Source of the DNA: Flavihumibacter rivuli
GTDB lineage: Bacteria; Bacteroidota; Bacteroidia; Chitinophagales; Chitinophagaceae
Length of the DNA stretch: 64,000 nucleotides
Assembly: GCF_018595685.2 (NCBI RefSeq)
Contig: NZ_CP092334.1
Span: 1,206,001 to 1,270,000, forward strand
Direction of reading: 5' to 3'
Below the pieces are notes generated by a model, which saw only the letters and a program-made list of their open reading frames with translations, was not told where the DNA came from and did no database searches. The position numbers and the translations under genes were made by a program. Numbering within the stretch: position 1 is the first letter of the stretch; each line of letters opens with the position of its first letter. Positions 19,172 through 27,893 of this stretch are shown one piece after another.

Positions 19172-19738
19172 TTAGAAGGCCAGGGAATCCCTCACCTCAC
19201 CACAATGCAGCATTTTATCGCCGAAATAGGGATTCAGGATCTCATCACTCTTGCTCAGCCAGGCAGCACCGGTATTATCGAATGCCATGGGGCAATACTG
19301 CTGGTAAACTTTCTGGCCATCATAGCGAACGGTCCTTACCAGGTCATACATGGCATCAGAGATCAGTTGGAACTCCTTGCGTTTCGCTTCAATGTCCTTA
19401 GCGGCAGCCAGGGAGGCTGCATTTCCTTTGATGGTACCCAGGAAACTGGCAGCAGTGGTCTTTACTTCTGCCTCCAGTTCATCCAGCTTTACCGTATCAA
19501 TGGACCTTTCAATGAATACAACGGCAGCATTGGCCCTTGCCGTATCACTGGCCACCAGCGCGTCTTTCAGGCCATAATAGGCATTCAGCAGGTCAGCAAA
19601 TCCGGCATTGAAGGCCTCGGAATGCGCAGATTTGGCTTTCTCGGCAGGCGCTTCGGCTTTGTTTTCAGCCGGAGCATCGGAACTATTACAGGCAACGAAG
19701 AAGGCCAGGGCCACCATTGCCGAAAGGATCTTTTTCAT
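19172..19738 (-). CDS. DUF3347 domain lipoprotein
   Basis: This 188-aa protein has a lipobox (MKKILSAMVALAFFVAC, Cys about 17) followed by an Ala/Glu-rich linker. A helical domain ends with YQQYCPMAFDNTGAAWLSKS and NPYFGDKMLHCG, the hallmark of DUF3347. That domain also occurs attached to CusB-type efflux proteins, where Cys and Met residues suggest metal binding. I start it at the MKK ATG at 19738 because it gives a standard lipoprotein signal; a start 6 codons earlier is possible. A copper or metal role is inferred from the family. Confidence 0.85.
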   Translation of the reverse strand: MKKILSAMVALAFFVACNSSDAPAENKAEAPAEKAKSAHSEAFNAGFADLLNAYYGLKDALVASDTARANAAVVFIERSIDTVKLDELEAEVKTTAASFLGTIKGNAASLAAAKDIEAKRKEFQLISDAMYDLVRTVRYDGQKVYQQYCPMAFDNTGAAWLSKSDEILNPYFGDKMLHCGEVRDSLAF

Positions 19739-19788
19739 AGCGGGAATTTTTTCCAAAAGTACAGGATTAAGGCGTCCCCGATTTCAAC

Positions 19789-19796
19789 TACCTTTG
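19789..19796 (+). promoter_or_regulatory. Promoter -7 element of the ABC-F gene, close to the start codon
   Basis: TACCTTTG (TAnnTTTG) lies only 6 nt before the ATG at 19803. If transcription starts at the usual 4-8 nt beyond the motif, the mRNA is leaderless or nearly so. Confidence 0.6.
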
Positions 19797-19802
19797 CGCC
19801 GC

Positions 19803-21758
19803 ATGTTAGTAGGATTCAACAATATCACATTCGAGTTTGGTGCACGCGTCATTGTGGAAGACGCCACCTGGCATATTCAACCCAATGAAAGGATCGGCCT
19901 TATTGGCTATAACGGAACGGGAAAATCCACCCTGCTTAAGGTGATGGTGGGCGACTACCTGCCCTCCAAGGGAACGGTAGAGCGGAGTAAGGGCACCACC
20001 ATTGGCTACCTGCACCAGGACCTGCTGAGCTTTGATACCAATAATTCCATCCTGGAAGTGGCGCTGAGTGCATTTGAAAGGGTGCAGCAGCTGGAAAAGG
20101 AAATTGAGGAACTGGGAAAGGAACTGGAAAGGACCGGTGACGAAAAGACCCTTATCGCCTATACCGATAAACTGCATGAACTGGAAACCCTTGACGGTTA
20201 CAATATCCACCACCGGACAGAAGAGGTGCTGCATGGACTGGGCTTTACCCAGGAAGACCTTCAACGCCCCTACCGGGAATTCAGTGGTGGCTGGCGCATG
20301 AGGGTATTGCTGGCCAAGATGATCCTTGCAGCACCCGACCTATTGTTGCTGGATGAACCGACCAACCACCTCGACCTTCCATCCATTGAATGGCTGGAAA
20401 AATACCTGCAGCATTATAAGGGTGCAGTGGTGATCGTGAGCCACGATAAATTTTTCCTGAACCGAATGGTCACCAAGATCGTGGAGTTGTACCAGCGCCA
20501 GTTGCACATCTATAATGGCAACTACGATTTCTATGAAACGGAAAAGGCCCTGAGGATCGAGATGCAGCAAAGGGCCTTTGAGAACCAGCAGGAATATATC
20601 CGCCAGCAGGAACGATTCATTGAACGTTTCAAGGCCAAGGCATCGAAGGCAGCCCAGGCGCAAAGTGCCTTAAAGCGGCTGGAAAAGATCGATCGCATTG
20701 AAGATGTTGAACTGGAAAGGCCTAATATCAAGATCAATTTCCGGGTGGACAAAACGCCGGGTAAGGTGCTCGTTGAATTAAAGGATATCACCAAGTCATT
20801 TGGGAAAAACCTGATTGTTAGCCATACGAATGGAGAGATCGACCGTGGTGACAAGATCGCCCTGATCGGTGCCAATGGGAAGGGTAAATCCACCCTGCTC
20901 AGGATCATTGCCGGAACGGAGCAATTTGACGGTGAAAGGAAATGGGGGCATAACGTGGAAGAAAGCTTTTATGCACAGCACCAACTGGAAGCCCTAGACC
21001 TGAACAATACCCTGCTGGAAGAGATGAAGTCCTGCGGCAGCCAGAAAACGGAACAGGAACTTAGAACACTATTGGGCTGCTTCCTGTTCAGCGGTGATGA
21101 TACGGACAAAAAGATCAAGGTGTTGAGCGGAGGTGAAAAAGCAAGGGTTGCATTGGCCAAGACCATTGTGAGCAAGGCCAATTTCCTGCTGCTGGATGAA
21201 CCGACCAACCACCTGGATATCCATTCAGTGGAACTGTTGATCGAAGCACTCAATAAATACGAAGGCACCTTCATCCTGGTCAGCCACGACCGTTATTTCA
21301 TCTCTAATACAGCCAACAAGATCTGGGAGATCGTAGACCACCAGATCAAGGAGTTCAAGGGAACCTACCAGGAATGGATGGACTGGAAAGAAAGGATGGC
21401 GAAGCAGGCAGCAGAAGCAGAGAAGAAAGCTGCCGCACCGGTACAGGTAAAGCAAGAAGTAGTGATCGCTCCTGCACCGGAGAAAGCTGTTCCCAACCAA
21501 CCCATCAACAAGGAGTTGCGCAAAGAATTGCAGCGACTGCAAAAACAGTTCAATAACCTGGAGGACAGGATCGCAAAAGTTAAGGAAAAGAAGACAGAAC
21601 TGGAACTGGCTCTGGCCGCACCTGATACCTATTCGGACAGTAAGAAGTTCTCCGAAACCGAGTCAGCTTACAAGCAAGCCACCGAAGAACTGAATAAACT
21701 CAATGCTGAATATGAAACCATTTTCGAAAAGATCATGGAAATGGAATCCGGCCTGTAA
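19803..21758 (+). CDS. ABC-F family ATPase (Uup/YheS/EttA-like)
   Basis: This 651-aa soluble protein has two ABC cassettes and no membrane domain. Cassette 1 has Walker A GYNGTGKS (35-42), signature FSGGWRMR and LLLLDEPTNHLD. An inter-domain linker (about 250-330) carries the basic P-site-tRNA-interaction-type helices (YIRQQERFIERFKAKASKAAQAQS). Cassette 2 has GANGKGKS, LSGGEKARVALAKT and LLLDEPTNHLDIHS. A C-terminal coiled coil (about 560-651) is like that of Uup. ABC-F proteins act on ribosomes during elongation or stress. The start at 19803 follows the promoter; an in-frame extension to 19608 runs into the opposite gene and is rejected. Confidence 0.95.
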   Translation: MLVGFNNITFEFGARVIVEDATWHIQPNERIGLIGYNGTGKSTLLKVMVGDYLPSKGTVERSKGTTIGYLHQDLLSFDTNNSILEVALSAFERVQQLEKEIEELGKELERTGDEKTLIAYTDKLHELETLDGYNIHHRTEEVLHGLGFTQEDLQRPYREFSGGWRMRVLLAKMILAAPDLLLLDEPTNHLDLPSIEWLEKYLQHYKGAVVIVSHDKFFLNRMVTKIVELYQRQLHIYNGNYDFYETEKALRIEMQQRAFENQQEYIRQQERFIERFKAKASKAAQAQSALKRLEKIDRIEDVELERPNIKINFRVDKTPGKVLVELKDITKSFGKNLIVSHTNGEIDRGDKIALIGANGKGKSTLLRIIAGTEQFDGERKWGHNVEESFYAQHQLEALDLNNTLLEEMKSCGSQKTEQELRTLLGCFLFSGDDTDKKIKVLSGGEKARVALAKTIVSKANFLLLDEPTNHLDIHSVELLIEALNKYEGTFILVSHDRYFISNTANKIWEIVDHQIKEFKGTYQEWMDWKERMAKQAAEAEKKAAAPVQVKQEVVIAPAPEKAVPNQPINKELRKELQRLQKQFNNLEDRIAKVKEKKTELELALAAPDTYSDSKKFSETESAYKQATEELNKLNAEYETIFEKIMEMESGL

Positions 21759-21786
21759 TCATTCGACATAGTTAGCTACACATTTG

Positions 21787-21820
21787 AAAAAAGATTTATC
21801 TTTCCCGATAAATCTTTTTT
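21787..21820 (+). terminator. Strong terminator after the ABC-F gene
   Basis: A 14-bp perfect stem, AAAAAAGATTTATC/GATAAATCTTTTTT, with a TTTCCC loop lies 28 nt after the ABC-F stop. It ends 5 nt before the patatin-gene ATG, so that gene has no room for a promoter between terminator and start. Confidence 0.85.
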
Positions 21821-21825
21821 TGTTG

Positions 21826-24075
21826 ATGTATCGCCTATTGCTCCTGATAATCCTGGTCCTTCCCCCTACCCTTATCCAGGCCCAAAAAAGCCAGCGCCCT
21901 AAGATTGGTCTGACGCTCAGTGGTGGAGGTGCCAAAGGGCTTGCTCATATAGGCATCCTGAAAGCCATTGATTCTGCCGGACTCCAAATAGATTATGTAA
22001 CGGGAACCTCCATGGGGGCCATCGTTGGCAGTTTGTATGCTATTGGTTATTCCGGTGACAGCATTTTACAGATTGCCAGGAATATGGACTGGTTTACATT
22101 GTTAAGCAACCGTTCTTCCCTGAATGATTTTATCATGGAGGAAAAACCGGAGTATGGAAGGTACGCCGTTGAATTACCGTTGCAAAGGGGAAGGTTCAGC
22201 CTGCCATCCGGACTGCTGGAGTCGGAGGAACTTTGGCTGAAGTTTGAGGAATTGTTCTTTCCTGCCCACGGCATCCATGATTTCAATAAATTCTACCGGC
22301 CATTCAAGTGTATTGCCACAGACCTTGCCACAGGCGAAGCAGTGGTATTGGACAAAGGAGATATTATATCGGCTGTTCGATCCAGCATGGCCATACCATC
22401 GGTATTTACTGCAGTTACTATCGATGGCCAGAAACTTGTGGATGGTGGCCTGATCAGGAATTTCCCGGTCAGTGATGTCAGGAAAATGGGTTCAGACATT
22501 ACCATAGGTAGCAGCGTTAGTTCCGGATTGCTGTCAGCCGATAAGCTCAACTCGCCGATCCAGATCCTCATGCAGATCGCCTTCTATAAGGAAGCGGAAC
22601 TGAGTAAGAAGGAAGTGGACCTATGTGATATCTATATCCCCCACCCGGTTGATGAATACTCTTCCGCCAGTTTCAACATGAGCGACTCCATCATAAAAAT
22701 CGGGCTGGAGATGGGAAAACAATACTATCCCCATTTCAAGCGGATGGCAGATTCATTGAACGCTATTTATGGGAAACAGGAAAAGGAAGCCTATACCTTC
22801 CCGCCATCCACCGTTAAGATCCGCCATATCATTAGCGATAGTTTGCGCTATGTCAGCAAGGCATTCCTGAACAGGATGCTGGGACTCAAGGAGGGCGGCA
22901 CTTATAATGTACAGCAGTTGGAAGAAGCTATCCGCCAGGCCTATGGTACCCGGTATTTCAGTCGCTTGTATTATGAACTCGTTCCTGTAGCGCCCGGTGT
23001 AGCAGATATGAAATTGAATGTGGAGGAAAACGCCGAGATAACGGCCAAGCTGGCGATCAATTACACAACATTCAGCAATATCATGCTGATTGGCAACCTC
23101 AGCTTCAGGGATGCATTGGGAAAGAACAGCAGGAGCAGTGTGTCCGTTGGCTTGTCAGAAAACCCAAGGGTTCGATTGGAACATACCCAGGTCTTTGGCA
23201 GTAAAAAATTCCCCTTATCATGGGTAAGTGAATACTACCTGGAGCGCCAGGAATTCACCAATTTTGCCAACTACCGTTCGGTTGGCGTTTACCGTGAGTA
23301 TAGCAGCTATTTTGATACCAGGCTTCAATTGGCCTTTAAACGCAAGCAAAGCTTAGCCCTGGGTATGCACTGGGAAAGGGTTTCACTCAGGCCCCTCACT
23401 GTTTCCCAGATCGATATTGATGGAAAGAATACCTATCTCGAAAACTACGTGCGCTATGAATACAATTCACACGACAGGTTGTTCTTGCCCAGGAAAGGCA
23501 CCTACCTGTTGCTGGAGCCCTCCATCATTTACAGCCAAAACCCGGATGCAATGGTCAAATCGAATGCGGTACCTGTTGCAGACCTTGATTCACTGGGGAT
23601 TGATTTCGGGGCATTTGCAAGGGTAAAGTTCATGATCGAAAAGGTCTTTCCCATCAGGAGAAAGCATTTCATTACCCTTCAGTCGGAAGCCAATATGAAC
23701 TTCAATACCTCCCAGTTTTTATTCCATGATTTCCTGATCGGTGGTATGCAGCCCATGATGCGCAACCAGGTGAGTTTTGGTGGCTTGCAGGATGCCATGC
23801 TGAGGGCCAACAGCCTGGTAAAAGGGGGCATCAACTGGCGATACCAGTTCAGCAGCAGCTTGTATGCCGCTGCTGGGTTCAACCTGATGTACCATTCCTT
23901 CCTCAGGGAAACCTTCAATTCAGAAACCAATGCATGGGTAACCGGTACAACCTTTACCCTGGGTGTTGATTCACCCATTGGCCCGCTGGAATTCAGCTTC
24001 ATGTACAGCAATAACAGTAAGCTGCTGAAAAACTATGTAAACCTCGGTTACCGCTTCACCAGGAAAATGTTCTAA
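21826..24075 (+). CDS. Patatin-like phospholipase fused to an Omp85/BamA-type barrel (PlpD-like, type Vd)
   Basis: This 749-aa protein starts at ATG 21826 with signal peptide MYRLLLLIILVLPPTLIQAQ. An upstream TTG reading from 21784 lies in the terminator and is rejected. The patatin domain (about 26-300) has GGGAKG (33-38), the lipase elbow GTSMG with Ser62 and the catalytic Asp in VDGG near 206. A POTRA-like segment (RHIISDSLRYVSKAFLNRMLGLKEGGTYN) precedes a barrel domain ending NYVNLGYRFTRKMF. This matches the PlpD family, in which a lipase is displayed through its own Omp85 barrel. The stop overlaps that of the convergent hutG. Confidence 0.92.
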   Translation: MYRLLLLIILVLPPTLIQAQKSQRPKIGLTLSGGGAKGLAHIGILKAIDSAGLQIDYVTGTSMGAIVGSLYAIGYSGDSILQIARNMDWFTLLSNRSSLNDFIMEEKPEYGRYAVELPLQRGRFSLPSGLLESEELWLKFEELFFPAHGIHDFNKFYRPFKCIATDLATGEAVVLDKGDIISAVRSSMAIPSVFTAVTIDGQKLVDGGLIRNFPVSDVRKMGSDITIGSSVSSGLLSADKLNSPIQILMQIAFYKEAELSKKEVDLCDIYIPHPVDEYSSASFNMSDSIIKIGLEMGKQYYPHFKRMADSLNAIYGKQEKEAYTFPPSTVKIRHIISDSLRYVSKAFLNRMLGLKEGGTYNVQQLEEAIRQAYGTRYFSRLYYELVPVAPGVADMKLNVEENAEITAKLAINYTTFSNIMLIGNLSFRDALGKNSRSSVSVGLSENPRVRLEHTQVFGSKKFPLSWVSEYYLERQEFTNFANYRSVGVYREYSSYFDTRLQLAFKRKQSLALGMHWERVSLRPLTVSQIDIDGKNTYLENYVRYEYNSHDRLFLPRKGTYLLLEPSIIYSQNPDAMVKSNAVPVADLDSLGIDFGAFARVKFMIEKVFPIRRKHFITLQSEANMNFNTSQFLFHDFLIGGMQPMMRNQVSFGGLQDAMLRANSLVKGGINWRYQFSSSLYAAAGFNLMYHSFLRETFNSETNAWVTGTTFTLGVDSPIGPLEFSFMYSNNSKLLKNYVNLGYRFTRKMF

Positions 24076-25127
24076 CGGAGATCAATACGCGATTTAACAA
24101 AATCGCTGACCAGGAAAGAGATCAACTTACCCATTTCCTCGTTCTTGCGACCATCACTCAGTTGGGTTGCCCCCTCGCAAATATGCAGGTAAGCGATATG
24201 CTTGTCAGCAGCGGCAAAATTGATGTACTGCCTTGCCTGGGTAGCTGTGATCCCAACCGGACTTACCGCACTGCTAAGGGTATTGGCTATCACATCAATG
24301 TCCAGCTCAATACCTCGGAAATTATCTTCTATGAAATTGCAGGCATGTGCCACAGCCTGGATGAAATTGCGCTTTTCGTGAAGGAAAATATCCTCGAAGG
24401 TGATCATATCGAGGAAGGGATTATTGACAAAGTCGAGCCATACATTCTGCTGCAGGTAATTCTCCTGCACCCCCACCACACAGTATTTCTGGAGGTAACC
24501 ATCCTCTTCGGCATACCGGAAACCATTCCCACTGTGCCGGCCTTCTGTAGGCCTGAAATCGGTATGGGCATCCAGGTTCACCACATTGATCTGGGCCAAT
24601 GGTATCCTGCCTGCCTTAAGGAGACCCTTGGCTGAACCTTTGATCAGGGGGTAGGCATTATTGTGTCCCCCACCTATGGCGATCGGGATCTTGCCTGCTG
24701 CTGAGATATGCTTTGCCAGGTTTTCCACTTCCTCATCGATCTGTACCACCGCATGACGATAGGCATCGATCTTTTCTTCCTCACCATGGGCATGGTTCTC
24801 GATCAGGTACTGCAAGTCACCGAAATCAAAATGTCCCAAAAGCAGGATCTCTTCGCCACTCAGGAAATCATTGCTCTGGATATTCAGGAATGCGGAAAGG
24901 AAAGGGATCCAGGCTGAATCAGCGCCGCCTTTGCCATAGTTGGCCTTCACACCAATATCTTCAGGGATGCCGAACAATACGTATTGACAGGGGCTCTTGT
25001 GAAGTTTCTCTTCAAACTGTTCCTTGTCGGTCAGGACATGTATCCTTTCGCCCAACTTGGTTTCAAAACGGCGGATCCTTGTAAGGTACAGGATATCTTG
25101 CTTGTTGTAGAACTTAAAATGCTGCAT
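24072..25127 (-). CDS. hutG: Arginase/agmatinase family ureohydrolase, probable formimidoylglutamase
   Basis: This 351-aa protein carries the manganese-binding motifs GGGHNNAYP, NLDAHTDFR and ELDIDVI of the ureohydrolase superfamily. In the hut pathway HutG converts N-formimidoyl-L-glutamate to glutamate and formamide, the last step. Lying 57 bp after hutI in the same direction favours this role over arginase or agmatinase. An agmatinase role, linked to the arginine decarboxylase 20 kb away, cannot be excluded from sequence alone. The ATG at 25127 is the only sensible start. Confidence 0.8.
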   Translation of the reverse strand: MQHFKFYNKQDILYLTRIRRFETKLGERIHVLTDKEQFEEKLHKSPCQYVLFGIPEDIGVKANYGKGGADSAWIPFLSAFLNIQSNDFLSGEEILLLGHFDFGDLQYLIENHAHGEEEKIDAYRHAVVQIDEEVENLAKHISAAGKIPIAIGGGHNNAYPLIKGSAKGLLKAGRIPLAQINVVNLDAHTDFRPTEGRHSGNGFRYAEEDGYLQKYCVVGVQENYLQQNVWLDFVNNPFLDMITFEDIFLHEKRNFIQAVAHACNFIEDNFRGIELDIDVIANTLSSAVSPVGITATQARQYINFAAADKHIAYLHICEGATQLSDGRKNEEMGKLISFLVSDFVKSRIDLR

Positions 25128-25184
25128 GGCAAAGCAATTGTTTATCCTATTAAGATAAATGAAAATGCCACATGAACATTCATT

Positions 25185-26426
25185 TTACACTACCTGTCCG
25201 TTAATAAGCACCTTACTGATCAGGTTACTGCCAAAACTATAGGGCAATAAGGCCAGGTGTTCCATGGGTTGGGTGATGATCAGGTTAGCCCTTTTACCAA
25301 TGGCAATACTGCCTACTTCCTTCGCTGATTCCATGGCAAATGCCCCATTGATGGTGGCAGCATTAATGGCCTCTTCCGGCAGCATCTTCATCTGGATACA
25401 GGCCATGGCCACCACCAGGTTCATATTGAAACTGGGTGACGAACCGGGATTATAATCTGAAGCGAGGGCCATGGCCGCGCCTGCTTCGATCATCCTCCTG
25501 GCCGGCGGATAGGCCATCCGCAAGAAAAAAGCTGCAGTTGGCAACATGGTGCCAATGGTTGGGGAAGCAGCCAATGCCTGGATAGCCGCTTCATCCATGG
25601 TTTCCAGGTGGTCAACCGATACCGCCTGGGTCTTCACTCCCACCTGCGTTCCGCCAGATAGGTTCAATTGGTTGGCATGGATCTTAGGTTTCAGGCCAAA
25701 GCGGATTCCTGCCCGGCAAATGCGTTCTGTTTCCTCCGGTGAAAAGAAACCATCTTCACAAAAAACATCTATGTAGTCTGCCAATTCATCAGCAGCGATC
25801 CTGGGCAGCATTTCGGCTTCGATCAGCCGGATATATCCCTCGTGGTCATCCTTGAAAGGTGGCGGATAGGCATGTGCCCCAAGGAAGGTGGCCTTGATGG
25901 GTATGGGGGCTTTCTCCTTCAATCTCCTGATCACCCTCAGCATCTTCAGTTCTCCTTCTACCGTTAACCCATACCCGCTTTTTATCTCCAATGCACCCGT
26001 TCCCAATTTCATGGCTTGCTGTAAACGGCCCCAGGCCAGTTGGTACAGATCCTCCTCACTGGCCTCATTGAGCCGCCTCGCTGAATGGAGGATTCCCCCT
26101 CCCTTTGCAGCAATTTCAGCATAGCTGAGCCCACGGATCTTATCGATGAATTCCAATTCCCTGGTAGCGGCAAAAACCATATGCGTATGGCTGTCGCACC
26201 ATGCAGGTAAAACCATTCCACCTTCCACATCCAGGACTTCTTTCACCTCTCCCAAAGCATTCCGGTCCAACTGGCTCATTTCGCCAAAAGCAAGGATCCT
26301 TCCTTCCTCAATGGCCAGCCAGGCGTTCCTGATATTGTCAAGACGTGCCAGCTCCCCTCCTTTTAATGGCGACAAGGGTGAGCCAATGCCGGCAAGGTTA
26401 CTGATATTATAGAGTAGCGTGATCAT
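25185..26426 (-). CDS. hutI: Imidazolonepropionase
   Basis: This 413-aa amidohydrolase opens the imidazolone ring to formimidoylglutamate, step three of histidine degradation. Metal-binding and fold motifs are CDSHTHMVFAA (HxH), KATFLGAHAYPP, KIHANQLNLSGG and ALASDYNPGSSPSFNM. The start is placed at the ATG at 26426; a TTG 2 codons earlier is less likely. It begins 9 bp after the stop of the Mur-ligase-like gene, so the two are almost certainly co-transcribed. Confidence 0.95.
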   Translation of the reverse strand: MITLLYNISNLAGIGSPLSPLKGGELARLDNIRNAWLAIEEGRILAFGEMSQLDRNALGEVKEVLDVEGGMVLPAWCDSHTHMVFAATRELEFIDKIRGLSYAEIAAKGGGILHSARRLNEASEEDLYQLAWGRLQQAMKLGTGALEIKSGYGLTVEGELKMLRVIRRLKEKAPIPIKATFLGAHAYPPPFKDDHEGYIRLIEAEMLPRIAADELADYIDVFCEDGFFSPEETERICRAGIRFGLKPKIHANQLNLSGGTQVGVKTQAVSVDHLETMDEAAIQALAASPTIGTMLPTAAFFLRMAYPPARRMIEAGAAMALASDYNPGSSPSFNMNLVVAMACIQMKMLPEEAINAATINGAFAMESAKEVGSIAIGKRANLIITQPMEHLALLPYSFGSNLISKVLINGQVV

Positions 26427-26435
26427 GTTCAAGTA

Positions 26436-27812
26436 TTAAAGGTCTTGCCAAACAGTAGCAGCGAACTGTTCCAGTGACGGGTCCCTGGCGCCCATCAACA
26501 ATAAAACGCAATTGTCAGTAAAATGCGGACGCAGGACAGCCAGCAGGTCCTTTCGGTCCTCTACAAAATAGGCTGGCTTGCCTTGTTCGCGGAGATCATT
26601 GATCAGGTCATTGGCGGATATATCCTTGGTTGCCGTTCCCCCGGCGTAAAAGATCTCACTCATCCAGATCTCATCCTCTGGCCTTAGCACCCTGCCGATC
26701 TCCTCTACAAAATCATGGCGCAAAAACCTCGTTGGTCCATAACCGTGAGGCTGGAACCAGGCGATCACCTTGGGGGCAATAGGCTGGCAAGCCTGGATGC
26801 TGGCGGCACATTTGGCCGGGTTATGGGCATAATCATCGATCAGCCATACCCCTTCCTTCTTTCCCATCACCTGGTGACGACGATAAATGCCTGTGTATAG
26901 TTCAAGGGCCGCTGCGCTGATGGCCAGGTCGATGCCCAGTAAGGAAGCAACTGTTGCAGCGGCAAGGGCATTCTCCATATTGTGTTTCCCTACCACCTGC
27001 ATGGTGAAGGGAACATGGTTAATGGTAAAGCTGATGGACAATCCATCCTGCCTGAAATCCCTGGCCACATAGGCAGCAGGACTGTTTTCATCTGTGGAAA
27101 AATCATTAGCCATATCCGTGGAAAGCTTTGCAGCCAAAGGATGAGTCCTGTTCACCACGAAACGTGAACTGTTCTCCCGAAACTGCCCAAACACATCCAT
27201 TAACACCTCAATTTCCTTATGGTCTTTATCCACATTCAGCAATAACCCGATCTCCGGATGGTATTGCACGATGGATCCGTCACTTTCATCTGCCTCGATC
27301 ACCAGCCAGTCCCCATTGCCAACTTTGGCATTGCCGATCTTACCTTCCCTGATGATACTTACCAGCCCGGCCCCGCTGATGATACTGGGCTCAAGGCCGG
27401 CATGTTGAAGGATATCAAACAACATGGCACTGGTGGTAGACTTACCCGAAGTACCGCCAACGGCAATGGTTTTCTTGCTGGCTGCGATCAATGCCAACAA
27501 CTCACTGCGGCGTATGATCGGTATATTCAGGGACCTGCTTTTCTGGACTTCCGGAACAGTTTCCTCAACAGCTGTTGACACTACTACCAGGTCGGTATCC
27601 GGGGTAATCCCCGAGCCGTCCTGAAGGAAACAACCTATACCTTCGGCCTCCAGTTTCGTCTTTGTATCATTGAAAACACCCGGCTGAAAATAGCGATCAC
27701 TGCCATTCACTTCCTTGCCGATACCCTTGAGGTATTGTGCCAGCGCACTCATCCCGGTTCCTGCCACCCCAATAAAAAATACTTTCTGGAATTCGTTGAT
27801 CGATGCAATCAT
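26436..27812 (-). CDS. Divergent Mur ligase (MurC/Mpl-like) in the hut cluster
   Basis: This 458-aa ATP-dependent ligase has the three Mur domains. The N-terminal Rossmann domain contains FFIGVAGTGMSALA. The P-loop, GGTSGKSTT (119-127), has Ser where MurC and Mpl normally have His (GTHGKTT). The central domain has IEADESDGSIVQYHPEIGLLLNVDKDH. The C-terminal domain has IDDYAHNPAKCAA. True MurC joins UDP-MurNAc and L-Ala, and Mpl recycles tripeptide. The altered motifs and the location 9 bp upstream of hutI suggest a different or accessory substrate, which cannot be named from sequence. Confidence 0.85.
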   Translation of the reverse strand: MIASINEFQKVFFIGVAGTGMSALAQYLKGIGKEVNGSDRYFQPGVFNDTKTKLEAEGIGCFLQDGSGITPDTDLVVVSTAVEETVPEVQKSRSLNIPIIRRSELLALIAASKKTIAVGGTSGKSTTSAMLFDILQHAGLEPSIISGAGLVSIIREGKIGNAKVGNGDWLVIEADESDGSIVQYHPEIGLLLNVDKDHKEIEVLMDVFGQFRENSSRFVVNRTHPLAAKLSTDMANDFSTDENSPAAYVARDFRQDGLSISFTINHVPFTMQVVGKHNMENALAAATVASLLGIDLAISAAALELYTGIYRRHQVMGKKEGVWLIDDYAHNPAKCAASIQACQPIAPKVIAWFQPHGYGPTRFLRHDFVEEIGRVLRPEDEIWMSEIFYAGGTATKDISANDLINDLREQGKPAYFVEDRKDLLAVLRPHFTDNCVLLLMGARDPSLEQFAATVWQDL

Positions 27813-27831
27813 GGTTTCCTATTGTTGGCAA

Positions 27832-27839
27832 CAAATGTA
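27832..27839 (-). promoter_or_regulatory. Promoter of the Mur ligase-hutI-hutG unit
   Basis: The minus strand shows TACATTTG (TAnnTTTG) with a TTTTG about 21 nt upstream, some 19 nt before the ATG at 27812. This makes the downstream hut genes a separate transcription unit. Confidence 0.55.
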
Positions 27840-27893
27840 GGGAGAATGAAGGCTGTCAGGCAAAACACCAACGGCTAATTTAATAGCCAGGGC

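Noticed and set aside
19608..19802. N-terminal extension of the ABC-F protein
   Set aside because: It overlaps the DUF3347 gene on the other strand and lies upstream of the TACCTTTG promoter element. The homologous N-terminus begins at MLVGFNNITFEFG.
24072..25127. Agmatinase as the name for the ureohydrolase
   Set aside because: The motif set fits both, but its position after hutI favours formimidoylglutamase. The arginine decarboxylase is about 20 kb away.
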